The notes: generated by a model from the sequence alone, not told the origin. 64,000 nucleotides of DNA from Panulirus ornatus (GCF_036320965.1 NC_092241.1:6326752-6390751), one strand, 5' to 3'; shown: positions 32,941 through 44,939, counted from the first letter of the stretch. Program-made: numbers and translations.

Positions 32941-33515
32941 CATAAACGCCTGGGCAAGGTGAACCCCCATTCATTTCCTACGTCGAAATTACAGCCCTGT
33001 AACCTGAAATGACACCCCACCAGGTTTACTGCCGATGTATAGACGATATATTTTTGTCTTCATAGATGGCTTAGAACCCCTTACAAAACCTCCTTTACCT
33101 CAACACAAAGGTTTAGCATCCACATACCTAAACCAGATTACCTTAAAAGCTAAGATATGAATACCATATATAAATTACTTAATACCTTTGACCATATTAT
33201 GCTCCACTGAATTGAAAAACACATAGTCTCTTATAGAAGCTATCAGGAAACATAGAATTTGATATAGATAAACACAGACAAAGCAAGAGTATTTCAAATG
33301 TCCACCAGAGGTTCTGTCAGTCAAGTTCAACTTTTGTGAACGAGGAGAACAACACCTCAGAACTCACAGTTCTGAGATCAGGATCGAACCTGGTTGTTGT
33401 TAAAGTTGTTAACCAAATCTCTTTTGTTCATGATATTCGATTCTAATGTATATTAGAATCGAATATCAGGTTGGATAAAGAAACTATAACCATTTTGATC
33501 CCTTATATATAAGCG
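32940..33515. other. Intergenic DNA, nothing recognised
   Basis: AT-rich with a small inverted repeat around 33430-33475 (ATATTCGATTCTAATGTATA and its complement). No gene supported. Confidence 0.4.
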
Positions 33516-33519
33516 ATTG

Positions 33520-34040
33520 AATATAATGAACTCAGTATGGATCTTCTTGGGTAATTTGGCGTAGTGGTTAGCGTTCAATGAACTCAGTATGGATCTTCTT
33601 GGGTAATTTGGCGTAGCAGTTAGCGTTCAATGAACTCAGTATGGATCTTCTTGGATAATTTGGCGTAGCAGTTAGCGTTCAATGAACTCAGTATGGATCT
33701 TCTTGGATAATTTGGCGTAGCAGTTAGCGTTCAATGAACTCAGTGTAGACCTTCTTGGATGATGTGGCGTAGTGGTTAGCGTTCAATGAACTCAGTTTGG
33801 ATCTTCTTGGATAATTTGGCGTAGCAGTTGGCGTTCAATGAACTCATTGTACGATCTTCTTGGATAATTTGGCGTAGCAGTTGGCGTTCAATGAACTCAG
33901 TACGGATCTTCTTGGATAATTTGGCGTAGCAGTTAGCGTTCAATGAACTCAGTTTGGATCTTCTTGGATAATTTGGCCTAGCGGCTAGCGTTCAATGAAC
34001 GCAGTATGGATCTTCCTGGGTAATTTGGCGTAGAGTTTAT
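33520..34040. repeat. 52-bp minisatellite carrying A-box-like sequence, about 10 copies
   Basis: Each unit holds AATTTGGCGTAGTGGTTAGC (or CAGTTAGC) and GTTCAATGAACTCAGTATGG. The TGGCGTAGTGGTTAGCGTT part is very close to the pol III A box of tRNAs and of the SINEs in this window. Confidence 0.9.
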
Positions 34041-34099
34041 CGGTTAATATTCACGGGCTCACTAAGGGCATAATGTTAGACGAAGGGCGTGAGAAGCTA

Positions 34100-34660
34100 T
34101 TACCCCCCCCCCAGAGGCACACACCCCCCCAGAGTCACACACCCCCCCAGAGTCACACACCCCCCCCAGAGGCACACACCCCCCCCAGAGTCACACACCC
34201 CCCCAGAGTTACACACCCCCCAGAGTCACACACCCACCCCAGAGGCACACACCCCCCCAGAGTCACACACCCCCCCCAGAGTCACACACCCCCAGAGGCA
34301 CACACCCCCCCAGAGTCACACACCCCCCCAGAGTCACACACCCCCCCAGAGTCACACACCCCCCAGAGTCACACATCCCCCCAGAGTCACACATCCCCCC
34401 AGAGTCACACCCCCCCAGAGTCACACACCCCCCCAGAGTCACACCCCCCCAGAGGCACACACCCCCCAGAGTCACACACACCCCCAGAGTCACACACCCC
34501 CCCAGAGTCACACACACCCCCAGAGTCACACACACCCCCAGAGTCACACCCCCCCCAGAGGCACACACCCCCCCAGAGTCACACACCCCCCAGAGTCACA
34601 CACCCACCCCAGAGGCACACACCCCCCCAGAGTCACACACCCCCAGAGTCACACACCCCT
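34100..34660. repeat. C-rich minisatellite, unit about 20 bp
   Basis: Tandem CCCCCCCAGAGTCACACA-type units (some GAGGCACACA), about 29 copies with length variation in the C run. The strong strand asymmetry (C-run on plus, G-run on minus) gives His/Pro-rich or Cys/Gly-rich open frames that I consider spurious. Confidence 0.92.
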
Positions 34661-34737
34661 TTTTTTTTAAAAGAGTCGAGGTGGTGCTCTATCTGGGGGG
34701 CCCGTACGACTTGAGCCCCGTTGGGTTTTGCTCTGTA

Positions 34738-35080
34738 TGGGAAGGAGATGAAGAAGGAGGAGGAGGAGTGATGGAGATGAAGGAGGAGGAGGAGGAGTGA
34801 TGGAGATGAAGGAGGAGGAGGAGGAGGAGTGATGGAGATGAAGGAGGAGGAGGAGGAGTGATGGAGATGAAGAAGGAGGAGGAGGAGGAGTGATGGAGAT
34901 GAAGGAGGAGGAGGAGGAGTGATGGAGATGAAGGAGGAGGAGGAGGAGGAGTGATGGAGATGAAGGAGGAGGAGGAGGAGGAGGAGGAGGAGGAGGAGTG
35001 ATGGAGATGAAGGAGGAGGAGGAGAAGGAGTGATGGAGATGAAGGAGGAGGAGGAGGAGGAGGAGGAGGAGGAGGACCTG
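34738..35080. repeat. Homopurine GGA minisatellite
   Basis: Alternating (GGA)n blocks and GTGATGGAGATGAA, about 10 units. Almost purely purine on the plus strand. Confidence 0.92.
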
Positions 35081-35104
35081 ATGTCATCTTCTCAAGGGCC
35101 AAAT

Positions 35105-35990
35105 AGGGACGCAGTGGTGATTAATAGTGGTGGATACTGTAGGTGTGATTAGCAGTAGTGATTAATAGTGGTGGATATTGTAGGTGTGATTAGCAGTGGT
35201 GATTAATAGTGGTGGATACTGCAGGTATGATTAGCAGTGGTGATTAATAGTGGTGGATACTGTAGGTATGATTAGCAGTAGTGATTAATAGTGGTGGATA
35301 TTGTAGGTATGATTAGCAGTAGTGATTAATAGTGGTGGATATTGTAGGTATGATTAGCAGTGGTGATTAATAGTGGTGGTTACTGCAGGTATGATTAGCA
35401 GTGGTGATTAATAGTGGTGGTTACTGTAGGTATGATTAGCAGTGGTGATTAATAGTGGTGGTTACTGTAGGTGTGATTAGCAGTGGTGATTAATAGTGGT
35501 GGTTGTTGTAGATGTGATTAGCAATGGTGATTAATAGTGGTGGTTACTGTAGGTATGATTAGCAGTAGTGATTAATAGTGGTGGATATTGTAGGTATGAT
35601 TAGCAGTGGTGATTAATAGTGGTGCATACTGTAGGTGTGATTAGCAGTGGTGATTAATAGTGGTAGATACTGTAGGTATGATTAGCAGTGGTGATTAATA
35701 GTGGTGGATACTGTAGGTGTGATTAGCAATGGTGATTAATGGTGGTGGATACTGTAGGTGTGATTAGCAGTGGTGATTAATGGTGGTGGATACTGTAGGT
35801 GTGATTAGCAATGGTGATTAATGGTGGTGGATACTGTAGGTGTGATTAGCAGTGGTGATTAATGGTGGTGGTTACTGTAGGTATGATTAGCAGTAGTGAT
35901 TAATAGTGGTGGTTGTTGTAGGTGTGATTAGCAGTGGTGATTAATAGTGGTGGATACTGTAGGTGTGATTAGCAGTGGTGATTAATATTG
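35105..35990. repeat. 41-bp minisatellite, about 21 copies
   Basis: Each unit contains GATTAATAGTGGTGGATACT and GTAGGTGTGATTAGCAG. Unit spacing is mostly 41 bp. Confidence 0.92.
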
Positions 35991-36185
35991 GCGGTGATGG
36001 GTGATTGCTGACGTCGAGGGCCACCTGACCTGACCTCGTCTCGACCCCCGAGCGCCGTATGATGACTTTGACCTCTTCTCGAGGATCGGGGGTCAGAGGT
36101 CACGCCCCCCCTCCCCCCTCCCCCTCCCCCAAAGGGAACGGTAGTTAAAGGGGACGAAGCGTCATTTCGCGTATCTTAATTGGCG
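35991..36185. other. Short unique stretch
   Basis: GC-richer sequence with a C-rich run near 36105-36130. No gene supported. Confidence 0.35.
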
Positions 36186-36187
36186 AC

Positions 36188-36190
<3 letters not shown>

Positions 36191-36263
<73 letters not shown>

Positions 36264-36276
36264 GAGAGAGAGAGAC

Positions 36277-36338
<62 letters not shown>
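36191..36338. repeat. (GA)n microsatellite
   Basis: Long GA array with occasional CAGA units. Confidence 0.97.
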
Positions 36339-36339
<1 letters not shown>

Positions 36340-36549
36340 ATACACCCCGAGATAGCGGGGTTCTGGCTGGAGACCGGGGGGTGTGTGTGGGGCAACCCTC
36401 TCCAGCATGTTCTTTTGAAATGCGTCTACAACGTTGCAACGTAGATTCCAGAGACTTCCTGTCTGTCTGTCGTAATGATGGTTAATTACCCTCCAGTGGT
36501 TGAACGAGGTAATGGCCTAGTTGTACGAGGCTAGATTTCCCTCTGGATG

Positions 36550-36550
<1 letters not shown>

Positions 36551-36627
<77 letters not shown>
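36551..36627. repeat. (TA)n
   Basis: Abuts reverse element Q on its right side. Confidence 0.98.
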
Positions 36628-37412
<785 letters not shown>

Positions 37413-37452
37413 GAAATATTGGAAAGGATCTTAATTTTGCGCGTGATCAAGT

Positions 37453-37625
37453 GTATTCTTATGAGTCCACGGGGGAAAATGAAACACGATAAGATCCCAA
37501 GTGCACTTTCGTGTCATAATCACATCATCATCAGGGGAGACACAAGAGAGAAATGTAACAGTCAGTTGATATACAACGAAGAGACGTAGCTAAGGACGTC
37601 ACTGGGTAAACAAGTGATTGTCCAA
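37453..37625 (-). mobile_element. Dispersed element P (reverse)
   Basis: Reverse copy including CACTTTCGTGTCATAATCAC, TATACAACGAAGAGACGTAG and the end TAAACAAGTGATTGTCC. Confidence 0.65.
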
Positions 37626-37659
37626 AATAGACAACGAGCGTATCATAAACTTATCTTTC

Positions 37660-37790
37660 TTTCTTTCAAACTATTCGCCATTTCCCGCATTTGCGAGGTA
37701 GCGTTAAGAACAGAGGACTGGGCCTTTGAGGGAATATCCTCACCTGGCCCCCTTCTCTGTTCCTTCTTTTGGAAAATTAAAAAAAAAAAG
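37660..37790 (-). mobile_element. Dispersed element Q (reverse, truncated)
   Basis: Matches the CTATTCGCCATTTCCCGC to CCTTCTTTTGGAAAATTAAA part of element Q, then A-rich sequence. Confidence 0.65.
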
Positions 37791-37974
37791 TTAAAAAAAA
37801 ACTTATTTTACAAATTTTATCAACAATAAAGTTATTTAATTTGTTTAGACCATCACTAATATTAAGATCATAATTCTTTTATTGATTAACTAAGGTGTTC
37901 ATTTATCATTAAGAAATATGGAACAATGAAAGAAATTGAGAATCATGTGTAATATATGTAATAATTCACTCAAA

Positions 37975-38278
37975 CCTGCGCTGACAGCCATGCACTGACA
38001 GCCATGCACTGACGGCCATGCACTGACAGCCATGCACTGACAGCCATGCACTGACGGCCATGCACTGACAGTCATGCACTGACAGCCATGCACTGACAGT
38101 CATGCACTGACAGTCATGCACTGACAGTCATGCACTGACAGTCATGCACTGACAGTCATGCACTGACAGTCATGCACTGACAGTCATGCACTGACAGTCA
38201 TGCACTGACAGTCATGCACTGACAGTCATGCACTGACAGTCATGCACTGACAGTCATGCACTGACAGTCATGCACACG
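37975..38278. repeat. 14-bp minisatellite, about 21 copies
   Basis: Unit TGACAGTCATGCAC. The left third has the variants TGACAGCC and TGACGGCC, while the right two thirds are homogeneous. Confidence 0.95.
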
Positions 38279-38329
38279 TGAACTGAATCATGGCAATAAT
38301 TCCAGAGGCAATGGATGAAATTATAATAC

Positions 38330-38500
38330 AATAAATATAAAAATACATATGATAATACAATAGGTATACAGTAATACATATGATAATACAATAGGTATAC
38401 AGTAATACATATGATAATACAATAGGTATACAGTAATACATATGATAATACAATAGGTATACAGTAATACATATGATAGTACAATAAATATACAGAAATA
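38330..38500. repeat. 31-bp AT-rich minisatellite, about 5 copies
   Basis: Unit contains ACATATGATAATACAATAGG and TATACAGTAAT. The Tyr/Cys-rich minus-strand frames are by-products. Confidence 0.9.
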
Positions 38501-38539
38501 CATATGAAAGTAAAATATTACATATTTTTTACATGTTGT

Positions 38540-38965
38540 AACGAAACAACCACAGGACAAGAACACAATAAGAACACCAAGATGTTATTGAGAACACACA
38601 CACAGGATAAGAACACAAGAACACCCAGAAGTTCTTGAGAACACACACAGGTCAATAACACAACAAGAACATCCAGATGTTATTGAGAACAAACACAGGA
38701 CAAGAACACAATAAGAACACCCAGATGTTCCTGAGAACATGCATAGAACAAGAACACAACAAGAACATCCAGATGTTATTGAGAACATAAACAGGACAAG
38801 AGCACAATAAGAACATCCAAATGTTCCTGAGAACACACACAGAACAAGAACACAAGAACACTCAAATGTTCCTGAGAACATACATAGAACAAGAGCACAA
38901 CAAGAACAATTCCAGATGTTCCTGAGAACACACATAGAACAAGAACACAGCAAGAACACCCAGAT
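38540..38965. repeat. Imperfect 45-60 bp minisatellite
   Basis: Repeated AAGAACACCCAGATGTTCCT, GAGAACACACACAGGACAAG and variants, about 8 units. Confidence 0.85.
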
Positions 38966-39009
38966 ATCTATGACACTACAACATGGAAACAAAGATAAAG
39001 ACTACAGAA

Positions 39010-39213
39010 TAAATTCATCATTACAAAATACAGTATCTAACGGAACTGTGAACTGTAATGAAGGGGGGAAGTAATACATAATACAGTATACAGTGTATTG
39101 TATATGATGCCTTTGGTCTGTAACTGTAAACTGTAATGGAGGAAATACATAATACAATATATACAGTTCATTGCATGTGACGCCTTTGGTCTGGCGTCAC
39201 ACACAAGAAAAAA

Positions 39214-39215
<2 letters not shown>
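39010..39215. repeat. Partial duplication near 39040-39200
   Basis: Two copies of AACTGTAA...GG, GTAATACATAATACAGTATA and GCCTTTGGTCTG, about 90 bp apart, next to (TA)n. Confidence 0.6.

Positions 39216-39216
<1 letters not shown>

Positions 39217-39287
<71 letters not shown>
39217..39287. repeat. (TA)n
   Basis: Abuts reverse element P on its right. Confidence 0.98.
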
Positions 39288-39289
<2 letters not shown>

Positions 39290-39443
39290 CTATGAGTCCA
39301 CGGGGAAAATGAAACACAAAAAGTTCCCAAGTGCACTTTCGTGTAATAATCACATCATCAGGGGAGACACAAGAGAGGATTATAACAGTCAGTTGATATA
39401 CATCGAAGAGACGAAGCTAGGACGCCATTTGGTAAACATGTGT

Positions 39444-39450
<7 letters not shown>
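39288..39450 (-). mobile_element. Dispersed element P (reverse)
   Basis: Starts TCCTATGAGTCCACGGGG at the (TA)n and ends near GGTAAACATGTGTCACAC, next to (CA)n. Confidence 0.65.

Positions 39451-39537
<87 letters not shown>
39444..39537. repeat. (CA)n and (TA)n
   Basis: CA array to 39462, then TA array. The right side abuts a reverse SINE tail. Confidence 0.97.
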
Positions 39538-39539
<2 letters not shown>

Positions 39540-39702
39540 CTAGCCTGAACCAGTTACCCATTTTATCAACCATCCTCTTATTAGTTCGATGAACAGCTGG
39601 GTTGACTGTGGACCCACGACCGCAAACCAGGACTCGAACCTATGCCATACTCGATCCTCAGCGGCACCGCGAATGCGTCACAGTCAGGATCGCTAACAGG
39701 TA
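39538..39702 (-). mobile_element. tRNA-derived SINE (copy 3, reverse)
   Basis: Reverse complement of the same SINE body: tail GCCTGAACCAGTTACCC, then CAGCTGGGTTGACTGTGGAC, the B box GGACTCGAACC and an A-box remnant at GATCGCTAAC. Confidence 0.8.
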
Positions 39703-39744
39703 GTGAAAACGGTCAATGATTATCCACTTTTTGAACTACATAAT

Positions 39745-40200
39745 TGGAAGGAGGAAGAAGAGGAGGAGGAGGAAGAGGAGGAGGAGGAGGAGGAGGAGGA
39801 GGGTGAATATCGGATATTCGCCTCAATAATCTTTGAGAAAAGATTGATTGATGTGAAATATCGAAGGCGTCAGTCAGGTGTGCGTGTGTATATAGATAGA
39901 GAGATAGGTAGATAGGCAGATAAGTAGATAGATGAATAGAGATAGATGATAGATAGATAAATAGACAGATAGACAGATAAATAGATAGATAGATAGACAG
40001 ATAGATAGATAGATAGATAGATAAATAGAGAGATAGATAAATAGAGAGATAGACAGATAGGTATATTGGTTGATAGACACTTAGATAGATAAATAGATAG
40101 ACAGATAGATAAATAGATAGATAGATAGATAGATGGATGAATAGGTCGATAGACAGATATATAGATACATGAATAGATAGACGACGGATAGATAGATAGA

Positions 40201-40246
<46 letters not shown>
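39745..40246. repeat. (GGA)n, (GATA)n and (GT)n arrays
   Basis: GGA/GAA run at 39748-39802, long GATA/GACA/AATA tetranucleotide array at about 39890-40201, and GT array at 40203-40246. Confidence 0.93.
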
Positions 40247-40494
40247 ATTCTTCAAATCAACTTAGTGGAATACATTTACGACCTCCAGGTATATACGGCC
40301 CTCTGACACTGGCGGGTTCAGGGAAGCTAAAGAGATTCGTATGGAGAGCGCTTTGATTTACAAGCGGTGCCATTAAACCTGTAAATGATTTACGAGATTT
40401 TCATCTTTTTTTTTCACCTCCAGTTTTGATAATCTTACGGTTTGACCGTGATTTTACGAGGTTGCTGGCGTGGTTTGGTCACATTGTGGTCTTG

Positions 40495-41760
40495 AACACG
40501 ACGGTATATACGACCCTTGAGCACGACGATATATACGACCCTTGAGCACGACGGTATATACGACCCTTGAGCACGACGATATATACGACCCTTGAGCACG
40601 ACGGTATATACGACCCTTGAACACGACGGTATATATGACCCTTGAGCACGACGGTATATACGACCCTTGAGCACGACGGTATATACGACCCTTGAGCACG
40701 ACGGTATATACGACCCTTGAGCACGACGGTATATACGACTCTTGAGCACGACGGTATATACAACCCTTGAGCACGACGGTATATACGACCCTTGAGCACG
40801 ACGGTATATATGACCCTTGAACATGACGGTATATACGACCCTTGAACACGACGGTATATACGACCCTTGAACACGACGGTGTATACGACCCTTGAGCACG
40901 ACGGTATATACGACCCTTGAGCACGACGGTATATATGACCCTTGAACATGACGGTATATACGACCCTTGAACACGACGGTATATACGACCCTTGAGCACG
41001 ACGGTATATACGACCCTTGAACACGACGGTATATACGACCCTTGAACACGACGTTATATATGACCCTTGAACACGACGGTATATACGACCCTTGAGCACG
41101 ACGGTATATACGACCCTTGAACACGACGGTGTATACGACCCTTGAACACGATGGTATATACGACCCTTGAACACGACGGTGTATACGACCCTTGAACACG
41201 ACGGTATATATATGACCCTTGAACACGACGGTATATACGACCCTTGAACACGACGGTATATACGACCCTTGAACACGACGGTATACGACCCTTGAACACG
41301 ACGGTATATACGACCCTTGAACACGACGGTATATACGACCCTTGAGCACGACGGTATATATGACCCTTGAACACGACGGTATATACGACCCTTGAACACG
41401 ATGGTATATACGACCCTTGAGCACGACAGTATATATGACCCTTGGACACGACGGTATATACGACCCTTGAACACGACGGTATATACGACCCTTGAGCACG
41501 ACGGTATATATGACCCTTGAACACGACGGTATATACGACCCTTGAACACGACGGTATATACGACTCTTGAGCACGACGGTATATATGACCCTTGAACACG
41601 ACAGTATATACGACCTTTGAACACGACGGTATATACGACCCTTGAGCACGACGGTATATACGACCCCTTGAACACGACGGTATATACGACCCTTGAGCAC
41701 GACGGTATATACGACCCTTGAACACGACGGTATATACGACCCTTGAACACGACGGTATAT
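40495..41760. repeat. 25-bp minisatellite, about 50 copies
   Basis: The unit is CGACGGTATATACGACCCTT plus GAGCA or GAACA. The GAGCA/GAACA and TATACGA/TATATGA variants alternate irregularly. Because three units make 75 bp, all minus-strand frames are open for over 400 codons. I regard them as noncoding. Confidence 0.93.
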
Positions 41761-41869
41761 CCTGGTTTACTATCCTGGTTTGCAGTATACCAAACCCACC
41801 TACAGTTTACCTTTCAAATTGAGGTGGTATTCATGGATACCTGTGTCTACCTAGAGTGTAGAGTGTCTG

Positions 41870-42560
41870 TGATCGCTCCAAAGGAATTCCTTTACATTGT
41901 CAGTTCTCAAATGTAATTCATCTTGGCTTTTCCAACACTTGCCATCGCTTCAAAGGAATTCCTTTACATTGTCAGTTCTTAAATGTAATTCATTTTGGAT
42001 TTTGCAGCACTTGCCATCGCTTCAAAGTAATTCCTTTACATTGTCAGTTCTTAAATGTAATTCATTTTGGATTTTGCAGCACTTGCCATCGCTTCAAAGG
42101 AATTCCTTTACATTGTCAGTTCTTAAATGTAATTCATTTTGGATTTTGCAGCACTTGCCATCGCTTCAAAGGAATTCCTTTACATTGTCAGATCTTAAAT
42201 GTAATTCGTCTTGGCTTTTCCAGCACTTGCAATCGCATCGAAGGCATCCCAGGTCTTAAATGTAATTCTTTGATGGAATTCCTTTACACTCTCAGTACTG
42301 AAATGTAATTAATCTTGGCTTTTCCAGCACTTACAATCGCTCCAAAGGAATTCCTTTACATTGTCAGTTCTTAAATGTAATTCATCTTGGCTTTTCCAGT
42401 ACCTGCGATCGTTTCGAATGAATTCCTTTACATTGTCAGATCTTAAATGTAATTCATCTTGGCTTTTCCAACACTTGCCATCGCTTCAAAGGAATTCCTT
42501 TACATTGTCACTTCTTAAATGTAATTCATCTTGGCTTTTCCAGCAATTCACTCTATCATC
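41870..42560. repeat. 72-bp minisatellite, about 9.5 copies
   Basis: Unit contains CAAAGGAATTCCTTTACATT, GTCAGTTCTTAAATGTAATT and CAGCACTTGCCATCGCTT. GGAATTCC and AAGGAATTCCTT are palindromic. The open plus-strand frame (24-aa periodicity) lacks other gene signals. Confidence 0.92.
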
Positions 42561-42739
42561 ACTCACTTAATCCTGTTAAAAAATTTTTTTTAAAAACGTG
42601 TAGCGTTGGGCGCCTTTTTGTCCACACGTAATAGTGCACATCACTTCCCGTTTTCTAACATATTTTCAAAGAAAGTGGGAAGATTGTATGATGACCGAGT
42701 CACTCATTCATCACGTCTTGCATGAGTTTTACACACACA

Positions 42740-42741
<2 letters not shown>

Positions 42742-42784
<43 letters not shown>
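42742..42784. repeat. (GT)n microsatellite
   Basis: About 20 GT units. Confidence 0.97.
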
Positions 42785-42824
42785 TTTGCTTGACCTCCTC
42801 CTGGTGAATCGTGTTCCCAGAGAT

Positions 42825-43492
42825 GGCAGTGAGTAAAGCAGCAATCTCCATCAATGGTAGTGAGTAAGGCAGCAATCTCCATCAATGGCAGTGAGTAAGG
42901 CAGCAATCTCCATCAATGGCAGTGAGTAAGGCAGCAATCTCCATCAATGGTAATGAGTAAGGCAGCAATCTCCATCAATGGTAATGAGTAAGGCAGCAAT
43001 CTCCATCAATGGTAATGAGTAAGGCAGCAATCTCCATCAATGGTAATGAGTGGGCACCAATCTCCATCAATGGTAGTGAGTAAGGCAGTAATCTCCATCA
43101 ATGGCAGTGAGTAAGGCAGCAATCTCCACCAATGACAGTGAGTAAAGCAGCAATCTCCATCACTGGCAATGAGTAAGGCAGCAATCTCCATCAATGGCAG
43201 TGAGTAAGGCAGTAATTTTCATCACTGGCAATGAGTAAGGCAGCACTCTCCATCAAAGGCAGTGAGTAAAGCAGCAATCTCCATCAACGACAGTGGGTAG
43301 GGGAGCAATCTCCATCAATGACAATGAGTAAGGCAGCAATCTCCATCAATGGCAGTGAGTAAGGCAGCAATCTCCATCAATGACAATGAGTAAGTCAGCA
43401 ATCTCCACCAATGACAATGAGTAAGGCAGCAATCTCCATCAATGGCAGTGAGTAAGTCAGCAATCTCCATCAATGGCAGTGAGTGAAGCAGT
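42825..43492. repeat. 31-bp minisatellite at 3' end of the Cys-rich gene, about 21 copies
   Basis: Unit contains GCAATCTCCATCAATGGCAG and TGAGTAAGGCA. The last copy (GCAGTGAGTGAAGCAG) runs into the stop codon of the gene at 43493-43495, so the array would form its 3'UTR or immediate 3' flank. Confidence 0.92.
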
Positions 43493-43858
43493 TCACAGCT
43501 TCATCATCATCAGACGCAAGATTCTCTTCGGGATCAGCGGGTGTCGAACCCAGGGCCCGACGCTGGCCACGGAGTCCATGTACTCGAGGCAGAAGTCTTC
43601 TTCGGGGAATATGTCCTCCTCCGGGCGTGCGTAGGGGTCCGGGTTGATGAGACGCAGCGCGTCCGGACACGGCTCTTTCTCCACGGGCACGACCCTAATG
43701 CCCTTGACGAAGGACATGGCTTCCTCGCACGAAGGGCAGAGGGCCCAGCAGGTGCCGGTGCGACAGCAGCGAGGGAATTTGGGGCAGAGTTGAAGGGCGT
43801 CGGCGGCAGGCGTGGCTGCCGCGAAGCTCAGCAACGCCACCAACAGGAAAGCCGCCAT
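43493..43858 (-). CDS. Secreted Cys-rich protein with LINPDPY tail
   Basis: A 121-aa precursor. Residues 1-21 are a signal peptide (MAAFLLVALLSFAAATPAADA). A Cys-rich region follows at about 22-64: LCPKFPRCCRTGTCWALCPSC, then VKGIRVVPVEKEPC. An eighth Cys lies at residue 90 in the tail. Eight cysteines including a CC pair suggest a disulphide-bonded secreted peptide. The spacing does not fit a whey acidic protein domain. From residue 70 the sequence LINPDPYARPEEDIFPEEDF parallels the tail of the cationic peptides at 7-27 kb. An unusual basic and Met-rich end (KRILRLMMMKL) follows. The frame is also open upstream of the ATG, but the chosen Met opens the signal peptide. A Cys-rich antimicrobial peptide of the stylicin sort is one possibility to compare; I cannot confirm it. 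Confidence 0.75.
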   Translation of the reverse strand: MAAFLLVALLSFAAATPAADALQLCPKFPRCCRTGTCWALCPSCEEAMSFVKGIRVVPVEKEPCPDALRLINPDPYARPEEDIFPEEDFCLEYMDSVASVGPWVRHPLIPKRILRLMMMKL

Positions 43859-43905
43859 CTTCACCTTCGTCCTCCTCTCTCTGTCTCTCTCTCTCTCTCT
43901 CCGTC

Positions 43906-44880
43906 GTCCGCTTCCTCCTCCGTCACCGAACTCGAGGAGGAGAGGAGGCGCTGCTGGCCCTCTTCTTCGACCCTCACACAGGCGAGATTGACTCCGCCAG
44001 CGATACAAGTTCACAGGACACTGTAACTCCCTTGCATCACGCGCGCCCAAAGTGGGCAGCTGCTATCGTCCGCTTCCTCCTCCGTCACCGAACTCGAGGA
44101 GGAGAGGCGCTTGCGCCGTGGCTCTTCTTCTTCGACTCTCACACAGACGAGATCGACTCCGCCAGCGATATAAGATCACAGGACACTGTAACGCCCCTGC
44201 ATCACGCGCGCCCAAGGTGGGCAGCTGCTATCGTCCGCTTCCTCCTCCGTCACCGAACTCGAGGAGGAGAGGCGCTTGCGCCGTGGCTCTTCTTCTTCGA
44301 CTCTCACACAGACGAGATCGACTCCGCCAGCGATATAAGATCACAGGACACTGTAACGCCCCTGCATCACCCTCGCCCTAGGTGGACAGTTGCTATCGTC
44401 CCCTTCCTCCTCCGTCACCGAACTCGAGGAGGAGAGGCGCTGGCGCCGTGGCTCTTCTTCTTCGACTCACACAGACGAGATCGACTCCGCCAGCGATACA
44501 CGATCACTGGACACTGTAACTCCCTTGCATGACGCGCGCCCAAGGTGGACAGCTGCTATCGTCCGCTTCCTCCTCCGTCACCGAACTCGAGGAGGAGAGG
44601 AGGCGCTGGCGCCGTGGCTCTTCTTCTTCGACTCACACAGACGAGATCGACTCTGCCAGCGATACACGTTCACAGGACACTGCAACTCCCTGCATCACGC
44701 GCGCCCAAGGTGGGCAGCTGCTATCGTCCGCTTCCTCCTCCGTCACCGAACTCGAGGAGGAGAGGAGGCGCTGCTGGCCCTCTTCTTCGACTCTCACACA
44801 GACGAGATCGACTCCGCCAGCGATACACGATCACTGGACACTGCAACTCCCTTGCATCACACTCGCCCAAGGTGGGCAGT
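43906..44880. repeat. 165-bp tandem repeat, 6 copies, upstream of the Cys-rich CDS
   Basis: Copies begin at GTCCGCTTCCTCCTCCGTCA at about 43906, 44068, 44233, 44398, 44561 and 44726. Each holds CGAACTCGAGGAGGAGAGG, CACACAGACGAGATCGACTC and CACGCGCGCCCAAGGTGGGC. The first copy ends only about 47 bp from the start codon. The array lies in what is inferred to be the 5'UTR intron. Confidence 0.9.
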
Positions 44881-44939
44881 TACTAAACACGGGGCCTTTT
44901 TGCTTGCGTCCAAGCAGACGGTCAGTACGCAGCCCTTCC

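Noticed and set aside
34073..34714. Pro/His-rich open frames
   Set aside because: They come from the C-run minisatellite. No gene signals.
37975..38278. CRISPR-like array
   Set aside because: The 14-bp units are directly contiguous without spacers, in a eukaryotic context. It is a minisatellite.
40435..41750. Minus-strand open frames of over 400 codons
   Set aside because: They are translations of the 25-bp minisatellite in all three frames, with no signal peptide, domain or promoter.
43493..44050. Longer 185-residue version of the Cys-rich protein
   Set aside because: The extra N-terminus is translation of the 165-bp repeat and GA run. The internal Met opens a proper signal peptide.
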